Source: Chlorokybus atmophyticus | Taxonomy: Eukaryota; Streptophyta; Chlorokybophyceae; Chlorokybales; Chlorokybaceae | Reading direction: 5' to 3' | Length of the DNA: 64,000 nucleotides | Assembly (NCBI GenBank): GCA_009103225.1 | Contig: RHPI01001715.1 | Span: 1 to 64,000, forward strand | Shown: piece after piece, positions 24,300 through 35,068 of the stretch | Layout: the number at the start of each line of letters is the position of its first letter | How positions within the stretch are numbered: the first letter of the stretch is position 1 | Program-made: the position numbers and the translations under genes | The notes under the pieces: model-generated | Database searches by the model: none | Told to the model about the DNA's origin: nothing | What the model saw: only the letters and a program-made list of their open reading frames with translations

Positions 24300-27117
24300 T
24301 TGTAACGATGCCTCACCTTTCCTTTTTTGGTCCTGTCAGCGTCCTTTGTTCCAACAACCTTCTTTTTTTTTTTTTGTCACCCTGCACATCCTGGCAGGCG
24401 CTCTCCGTGGCACTGTCACTCAGAGGAGGTAAGGCGTTATCTTCTTGCTCCACAGCCTTGCGCTTGTTGGTTGCCTCCCGTTCCTCCACGACCTCATGTT
24501 GCTTCATGAGGTCGAGCATGAAGCCTTTGTCTTTCAGCGCAGCTTTCAGGACACCTCGATCAATCTCTTTACCAACAAGACAGGCTGGGATCAATGTGGC
24601 AAGCTTAGAGGGAGAGGGCGAGCTACAGCTGCTTCTTGATGGAGATGCCTCCGGATGGTCAGAGTGCGGTGGCAAGTGAGTCTCCGCGGCAGGAAGGGAG
24701 GGTGCTGAATTGGGATTGCGAGCATGTGGCTGTGGTTGAGGGGAGGCAGGATGTGCAGAACACTCGGCTACTTCTTGCCTAGCACACGAAGGCGAGGCCT
24801 GAGGCGTTGGCGCAGCACTCTGGGTCACAGCCGGTGGTAGCGGGGAATTGGCAACGCCATTCCGCCACTCTCCGATCAGGTGTGTTACCTCCGGTGGCAC
24901 TTCATGCATAGGCCACGACCACTGTTCGGTGCTTGCAGGCTTGAGGAGCCAAAAGTGTGCTTCTGGCTCATCAGAAGCAGTGTTGCCCACCACCAGGACT
25001 GAGTTGGGGGCTTCTTTATTTCCAACCCACACTGCGCTGCCGGGCCGTGGCACCCACTCCCCATGCTCGCGCTGAACGGTCACGCAGCCAATCAACAAGC
25101 CCAGCTTGTTGGCAAACATGGTCATCTGCAGGTGCTCGACGTACACATCTTTTCTCCGCACGATCTGTCGCACCTTGGCCATGGCTAGGTCAATGTTGCA
25201 GTTGATATCAGCCAACATGGTCGCAGGCAGTTTGTCGTAATACTGCGCCATCTCTCCCGCGGCACCAGTGGCTCTGCAGAAGTCTAGAATTCTGCTCGCC
25301 ACGCCTGCATCGACAGCCTTAGCGGTGATTTTGCGGAGAGTGTGCCCCCTGTCGTCGTCGTCCATGGTGTCCAGCATGGCCCAAAATCTGCTCGAGCTGG
25401 GGCACTTGTGATCATCCAGGACACTTTGCGCTATGGATGGCCTGGCGCGAAATACACAATGGTAGAAGCAATTACCACCCGCTGGCGCATTGAAGTGGTC
25501 CCATGAGGCGAGCTGGCCACCTAGCATGACTGATGGCCGTATGCGGGTTGCGGCCAGCTCCTCTGATGACTCGCTGGCAGGTGGTGACCCCTGCTGCATG
25601 CGCATACAGCACTGACATGGTGTGTCCAACTGTGGACGGCAAGAGTCACAGTGACTGATAAAGTACCTGAGTTTGGGGCAGACTGCCGGCTTCAACTTGC
25701 AGCGGGTGGGGTAAGGTAGGTGCAGAAGCCACATCGGTTGTTGCATTGTGCTGTGGTCTCGCCGGTGGCGGCAAGAAGGATTGTTGCCCCGCAATCACCG
25801 GTGCTGCTCGTGGAGGAGATGGCAGTGCACGAAGGACTGGTGCCGCGGAAGGTGGTTGCGCTCTGGCTGGGAGGGGAGCAGGAGCTGCAGGTGAGACCAC
25901 TTGTACATGCAGCAAGGGGGGCTGTATACAGGACCCAGGATAAGATGGCTCACAATGTTGCAACAGGACGAATATAAGCTTATGCAGTGCCTGACGCATT
26001 GTTACCAAGGCACGAGCATAAAAGACAACGACTTACCTCAATGGTCCGTGGGCTGCATGGAGCAGGGGAAGCCATGGGGGCTGACAAGGTGGTATTGGCT
26101 GCACTCTCCCCGCCACCCTCGATGGCAGACTCGTCACGGAGCTCGTGAGCCATGGGCACATCATGCGCCACTGCCCCAATGGACATGTCGGGATTCAACA
26201 GGCCAACATGCATGTTAAACTGATGCCGCATTGCCGCCGCGCCCATCAGCAAGTGGGATTGAAGGACCAGTTGATGGGATTGAATCCAGGCTTGCATAGG
26301 AGCTCCAACAGGACCTAGTGCACTGTGGTGCTGTCAACCAATTACATGTGGGTTAGCTGCATGCTTGCGACACTGCAAATGCAATAGTCAACTGCGTCAC
26401 ACCGTTAGCAGTTGGTTGCTTCGAACAGTCACCTGCAGCATTGCTGCTTGATGCACGAATGATTGCATGGACTGCGTCATTGCTGGTTGATGCACTATTG
26501 GTTGAATGCCGGACGAATGGCCACGCGCTCCTGTGCTCAAGCCCAGCCTACTTCGTTTGGCACGCGCGCGCGCCTTCGCACGCTTACGCACATCCTAGCA
26601 TGCAAAGGTAGGCATGCATTGGAGCCGACATTGCAGTCAACATGCACAACGCGATTGGCAACAACATACCGCCGCCAAGCTCTGTCTATCTGCTCTTGCT
26701 TCCGCAATGTCGGCTTGACTGTAAGGTGGGTATGGGTGAATGGAGGCCTGCAGCCACACTACATATATCACATGGACTGCGCTAAAAAACAAATTGCTCT
26801 TGCAAGGAAATGCATGTGACTGTTGAGCGTACCTCTGCATTCCTTTGTGCTTGTTCCCACAGCCGCAATTGGTCCCGCATGGTTCTGACAAGGGGCTCTA
26901 AGGACTGCAGCTCTTGATCCAGTCCTTGTTGCAGAAAGCGAGCCACCAAGCAGCTCTCTGTGTGAAGATGGTCTTTAATGGCTTGCCTGCTGGTTTGTCC
27001 AATGTTGGTGATGCATGTTGGACAGCCCCATTGCTGACGCCTGCCACGATCCATAACGTGGCGACCGGTAGTAGCTGGCTTCGCTGCTTGAACTCTTACG
27101 ACCACAACTTCTCGCAA
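24300..27117 (-). CDS. OTU-like cysteine protease gene with zinc motif, copy 1 (multi-exon)
   Basis: Exons read from right to left: about 27117-26833 (WGCPTCITNIGQTSRQ followed by DHLHTESC, a C2HC-like zinc motif), about 26720-26673, about 26595-26432 (basic, then QPIVHQPAMTQSMQSFVHQA), about 26333-26039, about 25880-25665 (Pro/Ala-rich), and 25593-24300. The last carries an OTU-like domain: HFNAPAGGNCFYHCVF has the nucleophile Cys, and EAHFWLLKP the His. The Asp usual in DGNC is Gly here but Asp in copy 2. The tail is Ser/Pro-rich and ends in a Lys-rich segment. OTU proteins cleave ubiquitin or ubiquitin-like conjugates; the substrate is unknown. Copy 1 has no stop in the OTU exon. Splice sites are inferred, mainly from agreement between copies. 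Confidence 0.75.
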
Positions 27118-27312
27118 GATGTGCCACGCCGCCGCCGCCGCCGCTGCCTCCTCCGACTCCTGGTCCTCTGCCTCCTAGTCGAACCCAGGCCCATCAAGCC
27201 TGACATTCGACCCGTCATCGACCTGGTGCCCCTGCGTGCCATCATCCGGCCATCAATGAAGCGTGTTTGGGTGAGTGCACGCTAACTCCCATTTGGGCTG
27301 ATCGAGTAATGC

Positions 27313-27525
27313 CTCTGTCGTACCATGGATGGTATGACAGAGCCATTGTACGGCAATCGCTGGGGTTGGACGAGAGATGCCTATGTCGTATCATAAATGT
27401 TACAACACAACTATTCGTACAACCATTGTTACCAATGGTTGTACGAAGCATGGATGGCACGAATGCATAAGTCGTACCATCAAGTATTAGTCGTACCATC
27501 AACCATAGGAGCAAGGACGCACTAC
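27313..27525. promoter_or_regulatory. palindrome cluster between divergent transposon genes, copy 1
   Basis: Lies between the OTU gene (reverse) and the seven-exon gene (forward). It contains CTCTGTCGTACCAT (27313-27326) facing ATGGTATGACAGAG (27329-27342), TCGTACAACCATTG (27415-27428) facing CAATGGTTGTACGA (27433-27446, perfect 14-bp arms), and two direct copies of GTCGTACCATCAA (27471, 27490). The shared word is GTCGTACCAT. The same cluster is kept, slightly decayed, in copy 2 (56486-56665). The arrangement fits a bidirectional promoter or transposase/regulator binding region. The CACTACAAG at 27530 resembles CACTA element termini but has no partner. Confidence 0.55.
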
Positions 27526-27681
27526 AAGTGCGACTCTAGTGCGGGACTCTAAACGTTCAAAACCGCCTCATTTTCGTTTTCGCGCCTCGTACATTCGGGC
27601 GGGCCAACCGGCAGCGGCAGCGTTGGAGGCGGCAGCGCCACTATCAGCTAAACAGGCGGCACCCGACTATCAGTTGGAGAG

Positions 27682-29526
27682 ATGCCTCGTGGTCCATCCG
27701 TAAGTGCACCTCGTCGTGGAGGTCGGCGCCAGTTGTCCACATTGCCCCCAGTGTTCAACCAGGCAACCGTCGCCAACCAATCGCAGCAAGACCCCGCGCT
27801 AAGGCCCAGCACATTACAACAACTCCACCTGACACCGCAGTCGCAAGGGCAAGCTAGAATGCATGCGTTCTTGATGCACTGTGCACGTTGCTTCTTGCTC
27901 AACTTCTAACTTAGATGCTTGCTTCTTTCATGACTAGCACAGTGACTCACTACATGCGTTCTGGATACACTGTGCACGTTGTTCTTCTTTTGCAACTGTG
28001 AGGGTTGCATCTTTTATGGCTGGCAGCATGACTCATGTGGTTGTGCTTGCAGAGGGTCGATTGGAACCCCCAACCTCAACGCATTTGGCCGTGACGTGGC
28101 AACCTCGGCTGTCAGCAACCCTTCCCCAAGCAATTGGAAGATTGGCAACGAGGTAAGCACTGTGTGACACTGTGACACTGTGTGTATGCGTGTAACGGAT
28201 TGTTCTTCTGTGGACAGCATTTGCGAGATGCCGTCGTCAAAATCATAAACGGCCACTGGGTAGAGAGCCACGTTTATCCCAAGGAGGACACTATTCGTAA
28301 CGTCATGTGTCAGGTGCTATGAATGCTTCATGACCGCACTGCACCGTGACACTGACCAACCTGCCCGTAACAGGTAGTTGGCTTCGACCATGACAACGAG
28401 GCCGATGCGGCCAACTTCTATGAGGTGTACTGGACTCCCAAGGAGTGCCCCTTCCACTGGAGTGTCGCCCTGAAGAAAGCTACGCAGGTCCGGTCTGAGA
28501 ACGTCACCAAGATCAAGCATGTCCTTAAGAAGGAGTACAGGTGGACACTGTTTAACAGCGACAAGCGCAAGTGAGTTGGGTCCCTCACCACCATGTCTGC
28601 TATGCAACACTACCTTCTTACTCAGCCTCCATACACACGTACTCATCTCGCCTATTGTAACCGATTCAATCAGGCACATCGACGCCCTAATGGACCCCGA
28701 GACCCAAAAAGCCCAGATGCGCAACGCGCTCCAAAGTAAGTCACAGGCACTATTCTAGCCTGGTGCAGGCTCAACTTGAACTATCTATTTCGTGACTAAT
28801 GCCTTGTCGGTATGACTGTCGCAGACAAGTCATGGCGGAGATTGGAGGTGACCGACACTGCAGACCCGGAGCGGAGGAGATACATCCATGAATGGGGCAA
28901 TCCCATAATCTGGCAAATGATCGTGCAATGCTGGTCTTATGCCGTCACTACACCTGGTCGCCGGCAGCTGAAAGTCAACCACCTCGCATACCTGTTGCTT
29001 ACGGTGAGCACTTTGAACTCCATCATTTGCTAATGATGGAGTTCAGCAATTCAGGAATGCTGTAGCCCCAAACTACAGGCTTGCAGACGCGTTGCAGTGA
29101 ATATTGGCTTTCGATGCCACTAAGACATGCCTGTAAACTACGCAGGTGGAGCGCATCCTAAAGGGCAAGGATGGAGACCCTCTCCTAGCTCCCAGCATAG
29201 ACACACATGAAGAGTACCTCAGCGAAATCAACACCATGATCATGTCAATGAAGCGGGAGATGAGGCAACGGTACGCAGCCCTCCAGCCATTCACCCTTGT
29301 GAAACGCCGCACTGCATCTTGTGTCAAATACCTGAAAGATCCCAATCGGCGCCGGCCGCAAGAGACAGCAGCTCGTGACCCGCTCGCTGAGGCAGAAGCG
29401 GCATTTGATTGGCTGGCACAACCGTTTGAGGAGGAAGAGCAAGCTCCGGCGTCTCCTCCACAGGCCCCAGCGCGTGGTGCTTTGTTCCGTAATGACGAGA
29501 CCAGCGATGATGGAGAGGAGCTGTAG
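27682..29526 (+). CDS. transposon-encoded protein, function unknown, copy 1 (7 exons)
   Basis: Exons: 27682-about 27860, 28053-28152, 28218-28313, 28374-28570, 28674-28735, 28825-29003, 29146-29526; all joins except the first are clear GT-AG sites that keep frame. The protein starts MPRGPSVSAPRRGGRRQ (basic), contains NGHWVESHVYPKEDTIRNV and WTPKECPFHWSVALKKAT, a Trp-rich helical part (WGNPIIWQMIVQCWSYAV), and an acidic tail ending SDDGEEL. No family is recognised. It is transcribed away from the OTU gene across the palindrome cluster. The basic N-terminus and acidic C-terminus would suit a DNA- or chromatin-binding accessory factor (inference only). Copy 2 is deleted across exons 4-7. Confidence 0.7.
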
Positions 29527-29924
29527 CGCAGTTGGTAGTCCGTTTAGCTGGTAGTGTACATAGCTACAAGGCTCTTGTGACTGAGTGTTGTGCATCTTAA
29601 ACCAGCTCAGTCAATCGTCATTATTCTCATGCACATCAGTACTTGCATCCCTATGATGTACAACGGAACTGCATTCGAGTCACATAATCAAACTACAAGC
29701 CTTGGGAAGTGACTGAGAGACACTGTACACATTTCAGGTACATGTACACAGCACAGGCACATAATAATGCTGGAAGTCAGTGACAGTCGCGTGTAGTCAA
29801 GCTATGCAAATACATATGACGACAGTTAGGCATTAGTCACCTTCAGTTGTTAAAGAATGCCTTTATTTTTGTCGATAATTACCTAGTTGGTGCTTGTGAA
29901 TTAGGCTTGGTCGCCTGCGCTGAT

Positions 29925-30205
29925 CTGGTGTGTAACCTGCAGGTGCCTGTCACATAGGCTAAGTCACCTAAGTAAGACTGATGTGTAACTTACAGGTGCC
30001 CGTTGATTAGTTGTAGTCACCTAATAAGGCCTGATGTGTAACTAACAGTTGCCTGTAAATTACACAAAGTCATTTGTTAAGGCCTGATGTGTGACTAACA
30101 GGTGCCTGTTAATTATATATAGTCACCTGTTAAGGCCTGATAGGTAACTAATAGGCGCCTGTTAATTAGGCATAGTCAACTGTTAAAGACTAAATTGTAA
30201 CAAAA
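29925..30205 (+). repeat. tandem ~53-bp repeats near the Plavaka-like right end, copy 1
   Basis: About five units share GATGTGTAACTAACAGGTGC, a T/A-rich middle, and AGTCACCTGTTAAGGC. ACAGGTGCCTGTTA within each unit is a palindrome. The array lies 150-420 bases inside the terminus and is conserved in copy 2 (54600-54905), as expected for subterminal transposase-binding repeats. Confidence 0.75.
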
Positions 30206-30350
30206 AGGGCCTCATAGTAACGGAAGTTACTGTTAGGTCCCTGTATCAAGATTACAGGTGGCCTGAGCCACGACAATCTAAATTGATGTCCTCAGGTGCA
30301 CGGCCGTTGCCAATATTTAGTCGGCCGGCAGGGAAAACATATTGCGACGT

Positions 30351-31256
30351 GGTAACGATGCTCTCTCGCTTAATTACTCCGGAAATTCAAGGCATTGGGC
30401 TTAATGTCCCACGCGCTTTCTGTTGGCATGTCTAGATGTTGTGGTTGCATGACTTGATCTCTATGCGCAAAATAGCAACAGTAAGCATCTCGGCGGTGAG
30501 CAGCTTCAAAGAGCATTTGCTGAGTCTGTGCCCAGCATCGCAAGCAACTACTACTGCAGAGGGTCGTGATTCAATAGTTTACATTGCGCACATGTGAAAA
30601 GTTCAGAACAACGACAATCGCAACTTCAACTTGTGCATGCAAGCTTACCTTGGCAATGCTCGGAGCAGGGGGCAGAGTTTCACAGCCATTGTGCAAATAC
30701 TATAAATCCCAACTCCGAACAAATATTCATTGCTTAATGCCAACTCCAGTGAGAAATCATTACATATTACTTTCAACTCACCAAAACACCTTGCTGTGTT
30801 TTTGATTAAGCCCTAAGAGTGAGTGAATATTCATTACCAAACCATAAACACCTGCTAGTAATTTTAACTACGTTTTAAGTGTGAGTGAATGTTCATTACC
30901 GAATCAAAAACACCTGCTAATAATTTTAACTAAATCCCAAGTGTCAATGAAAGATCAGGCTACTGCACTGCATTTATGCTAATAAATGTGTTTATTAATT
31001 CTATACAAATTTTTACACAAGCCGCTTAACTATAACTACCCTACTGCTCGTGCGGTTGTCAAGCCCCGTGTGGCACCTCTGCTTCCAGACCATTCATCAG
31101 TCTTTGTAGTCGTCTTCTCAAGCTGTCTGCCTCTCGAGAACAAAACCGAATACTTTAAAGCTGCGCGCCATACAACGACATGTAGTTGCTCAGCACATGT
31201 CAACCCACATGACTGTGTCATGCACGCACTTTCAACTTGAAAGCATAGCTGAACAC
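30351..31256. other. junction region between Plavaka-like and CACTA-like elements
   Basis: No gene recognised. 30776-30950 holds about two and a half copies of a ~60-bp repeat (CATTACCAAACCATAAACAC and CTGCTAGTAATTTTAACTA types), which may be subterminal repeats of the neighbouring CACTA-like element. Confidence 0.5.
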
Positions 31257-32129
31257 TTATATCAGTTGTATCTGTTGAAATATCGGCGCGTTTTGCACGA
31301 TTAGACCAGCTTGTAGCCCATTTATAAAATTTTCCAAATAAACCATGACAAACAGCCCGCACGCAACTCTATCTTGCTGCTGAGGGACCTTCACGAGCCA
31401 GTGTGTCAACGCTTGCCAACCAAACGCATGTGCATGCATCAAATCAGGCTTGTGACAAGATGTGGGTGTAGCATCATCACTAGTGCAATGCATCGTGTGC
31501 TACCTGCGGTACAGTAAGCTAGACCTGCTCTGGAGAATATCGTCGCTGCGAGGCACTTCCATGCTTTCTGCCGCACATATAGTCAATATAAGCGCGCATG
31601 GTCTGTCAACGTTGCGATGCAAGCCAAGTGAGTCGAGATGCACGGGTAAGCGCGGTGTGTTGCTTCCAAAGTCGGTAAAGATTGCACACGAGTAGCAGGC
31701 TTCAGTGAGTCCTGTGTACACAATCAGAGTGATGCCATAGTTTTTAGCACAGCAGCAATGCAGCAAGGCATATAACCTTGACGCTTATTCTCATCGCGTA
31801 TCTGGGTTGAAAATCACTCTTAAGAAGTCCTTAACAAATGGATCACTCTCCCACCTGTCTATCCAATGATTGCTCGTGTGCCAGCTATCTTGTTCATGGC
31901 AGATTACGATCTTGGTGTAGTAATGCGGGTTAAACAACTTCATGTGAATGCTGTCAGCTCTACCCAAGAGCTCCTCTTCCCTGTGTCTGTGCGCACGTGA
32001 TACGTACATATCAGACACACGAATAACACCGACCCGAAAAACCTCATACCTGCGAAAGAAGTGGAGGATGGTATCATTGAGCACTTGTCTGCCATCCAGC
32101 AACCTTTTGTCCGTTTTGGACACTGGCAC
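31257..32129 (-). pseudogene. Ulp1-like (C48) cysteine protease, decayed
   Basis: Three reading-frame pieces in family order. 32129-31791 contains LLDGRQVLNDTILHFFRRYE, matching the Ulp1 'W-L-x-D-x-x-I-x-x-Y' start region. 31766-31500 contains ITLIVYTG and PRLPVHLDSLGLH (the 'H-W-x-L-I' and 'x-x-L-D-S' region). 31493-31257 contains LTHWLVKVPQQQDRVACGLF, matching the 'V-P-x-Q-x-N-x-x-D-C-G' active site with Asp replaced by Ala but Cys kept. Ulp1 proteases remove SUMO-type modifiers and are common cargo of CACTA and Mutator transposons. Confidence 0.7.
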
Positions 32130-32738
32130 CGCATCACATGCACCAAGGTAAAATGAACAACGGCTGCGGCATTAGCGGCTGTGGGTTGCTAACAAGTCCA
32201 TCCAGCGCCATGATCTCATCATCACTGCTCACGAGGTCCACAATTGCCGCAGCCATCGCAGCTGTTGATTACAATCGTCTTCTGCATCTTCATCATCAAT
32301 TTCTATCGCGAGTGCCTTTGCAGCCATAGATGGTTCAATTACCCAATGAAGACCACAACGAAAATGCACAAGGTCACACAGCAGCTGACCGTTGTTAGCC
32401 TCATCTCCGCACTCTTCAATGCTGTCTTGACCCCCAATCTCCGTAGATGGTTGTGAAACCATACCACTGCTGCTAGGCATAGAATGACGAGCGAGACTTT
32501 TTGTTGGAGGCTGTGCAGGAGCACCCCCTTCTCCGTATGCAGCACATTGCGAGCGCATGATTTAAAGCATGCTGCCAATAGCATGCCGTCGATAGAGGCT
32601 GTTTGGGCACGTCGCACAGATTTGCAAAGCTAGTTCGTTGCAGCTCCTGACATGGCACCTATGTTCGGAAGATCACAATTGAGATCGATATTTTTTTTTG
32701 TCAGTACAGTTCAAAGCACTTGCTGCGATATTGTTCAC

Positions 32739-32954
32739 TTACTTATGCCTAGGGCACTCCAAGTGATCACCTTCCACAGGTGGTAGTCTGACACATCGCC
32801 CGTGGTAGCTTTGCCAACAACTTTCGACATCGCAGCCGAATATGATGCCTCCATCCTTACAGACAAGCAGTGCTCTTCGTATTTTCGCTGCTAATTCATC
32901 CAGCTCCAGCCTCGGTCTCATCCTGCAAATCAATTCTCTGATTCTCCATGTCAC
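32739..32954 (-). pseudogene. PHD-like zinc-finger module
   Basis: The frame ends with GCDVESCWQSYHGRCVRLPP followed by ECPRHK, a partial PHD-finger spacing (Cys-x4-Cys, Tyr-His-x2-Cys-Val-x-Leu, Cys-x2-His). PHD fingers read histone tails. It lies between the transposase-like and Ulp1-like blocks on the same strand. The first Cys pair is only partly visible. Confidence 0.5.
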
Positions 32955-33065
32955 ACAACAGATCGTGTATCAGGGCATCACAATTACGAAGAGTACCCCA
33001 TGTACTCAAAATGTCATGGCATGTGCTCCATGACACCTCACTCGAGGCGCTGTTGCTTTTGTTTT

Positions 33066-33128
33066 CCCAGTATACAACCGTTTTGTATACTGGGAACCTG
33101 ACACCGAGTATACAAGACGGTTGTATGT
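33066..33128. repeat. nested palindromes around GTATACAA
   Basis: CCCAGTATACAA (about 33067-33078) pairs with TTGTATACTGGG (about 33083-33094), and ATACAACCGT-type sequence pairs again with ACGGTTGTAT further on (33115-33126). It lies in the CACTA-like element and may be a regulatory or terminal repeat. Confidence 0.5.
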
Positions 33129-33650
33129 GATGCCAAGACTAATGAAACGTAAGGACAACAAATCCATTCATGGACTAATCTGACCTCACCGGAGTGTCGC
33201 GGTGCTTGTCTCTGCGCATGAGACTGCGCCTGTCTTTTACAAGTGCTACTGTTGTTTTGTCGTTATATGGATCGATACCCTTAAACCACTAAACCTTTAC
33301 CTGCAGGCAAGCGGGCACATGTATAAGCTAATTCTGCTCTACTATCATTACTACACGCGCAAAAACAAATACAACACAACTACTTACGAGGTTGCAGTCA
33401 AGGTAGGTTGTTTATGCAAAGAGCGGCTTGTCTTTACGTAGTATGACAAAGTCCCAACGGTGCTGCACTTGCTTGCTCATGTACCACCTCGGCTTGAGTA
33501 GCTAGTGCTCCCAACCGACACTTTAATAGCAAACGATTGCACCCTGCCATACCAGTGGACCTTTTTTGGTCGGTCATCCGCCTCACGCCCAACGATGAAC
33601 ATGCCGCAGTCCATGGTGCGGAGCTTTTTGTCAGCTTCCTCAGCTCTCAA

Positions 33651-34514
33651 CTAGCTAATATCTTTGTAACGTGCTCGGTAGTATTGCAATATGCGCTTTG
33701 AAAAGATAGGACCGCTTAACAGTTTGTGCACGTGCTTTGTAAGCTCCTTGTAAGGTCCACGCCATTGATGCCGCTCAGTCATGTGCTCCATATCACTAGT
33801 CGGCACATTCCCTTTTGCTTGAGCCCGTTCACGTGCCTTCCATCTCTTGTCCACCTCCCGGCTAAACTTTCTGAATTGCGTGACAACCCCGTTACACAAG
33901 TGTCGTATGTGATGCATTGACATACGACACAAAACAATTCCTAAAACAGCGTACTCATAGCATCTTGTACTTATCGTCATTCTTTGTCAACCACCACTCC
34001 AGCTCCTGTCTTGTCTTGCTATCCTTGGCAAACTCAACACGGTGTTTACGCCTGCAGAGCACATAGTCATCATTTCGCTCCTTGTCCGATCGAAGACTAA
34101 TATCCGAGATAATTTTCTTCAGCGAGTCCATATAAGTGTTCAACATAAGTTGTAGGGAATATTTGCAGCAATAACATGCCTTTGATGCATGTCCAACAAC
34201 GAAAACAATAGAGAAGGAGGTTGCACGAATAATATAGTTGACCCAGACAAGACTTGCCGTTGGCAGATGCTAGTTTCCACATGTTGCCCAGAAAAAATCA
34301 TCCTCTTCACCCACTGCATAAACCGTTCATGCGCCCACTCCCAGTGGTCACGCACAGAACCGAGCCACATGCATTGCTTCCGTAAGTGACTAAGCAGGTG
34401 CAGCATCATAGTGAGAGAGGTCTTCGGGAAGAACAGCTCCATCTCAAATTGTATCTCATGCACAAGCACCTGCATCGAATAATGCAAGTTGCGCATGCGA
34501 TAAAAACTTAGCAT
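33651..34514 (-). pseudogene. Tnp2/DUF4218-like transposase C-terminal part
   Basis: 34514-34140 reads MMLHLLSHLRKQC, LGSVRDHWEWAHERFMQWVK and HVETSICQRQVL, which follows the DUF4218 pattern of CACTA transposases (H-L-x-x-H-L, G-x-V-x-x-W-x-x-x-E-R, P-E-x-S-I). 34146-33955 and 33980-33651 continue as charged helical segments. Frames differ between pieces. Confidence 0.6.
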
Positions 34515-35068
34515 ACGTACGGGAGTAATGGAGCCATTGGATAATTCAACCGCGGTTCTTTACGGTGTGAATGCTTCACCTCCAATGCTATCATCCTTTA
34601 ATAATTGTTACACAGTTTAAAGATTGTATTCTTCTGATGTTCACCTATATCTTGTGCAAAGAGCTGCACGTACTGAAAACCCACCAACCACAGGTTGTGT
34701 TTGTCGCGCGATTTTATCAAACCTATGTGTGCACTACTTTTGACTTGCTGTGTACAGCAATTCCTTATTAAGACATTCATTTGCTTCAGAAGCAGTGCTG
34801 CACCATGCCTACTGTCTCACTTAAGTGCTTCGTGAAAGATTGGAGTTTAGAGCCGAAAGTGCTTGACACTCTCACGCACGAGAGTAGTTTCTCTACCAGC
34901 CCTACATCCATGATAGCCCTACATCCATAGAGCCTGAGGTTTCACCTTGACGACTACTTCCTTTCTATCTACAACCTTCATCTCTGTCTGCAGCGCTCAG
35001 CACAACCATCATCACCCAAAGGCACAAACTGCGTGTGCACATCACACACGTCGCATAAGCTGGCCATA

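Larger units (their letters stand above)
19047..30350 (+). mobile_element. Plavaka-like DNA transposon, copy 1 (carries DNA methyltransferase and OTU protease)
   Basis: Sequence from about 20176 to 30350 recurs, inverted and highly similar, at 54457-64000. The right end is set by loss of similarity after ATTGCGACGT (30341-30350), matched by ACGTCGCAAT at 54457. The left end is undetermined; 19047 is only the start of the leftmost plausible coding sequence. Gene order: transposase (+), C5 methyltransferase (-), zinc-motif frame (-), OTU gene (-), palindrome cluster, unknown seven-exon gene (+), tandem subterminal repeats. Plavaka elements belong to the broad EnSpm/CACTA group. Methyltransferase plus OTU cargo is unusual. 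Lesions in the transposase and methyltransferase make this copy unlikely to be autonomous. Confidence 0.8.

Noticed and set aside
27530-27560. CACTACAAG as a CACTA element terminus
   Set aside because: No inverted partner was found at a plausible distance, and the sequence sits inside the conserved Plavaka-like element in both copies.
29925-30205. CRISPR-like array
   Set aside because: Units are diverged tandem repeats without unique spacers, at a transposon end in a eukaryotic genome.
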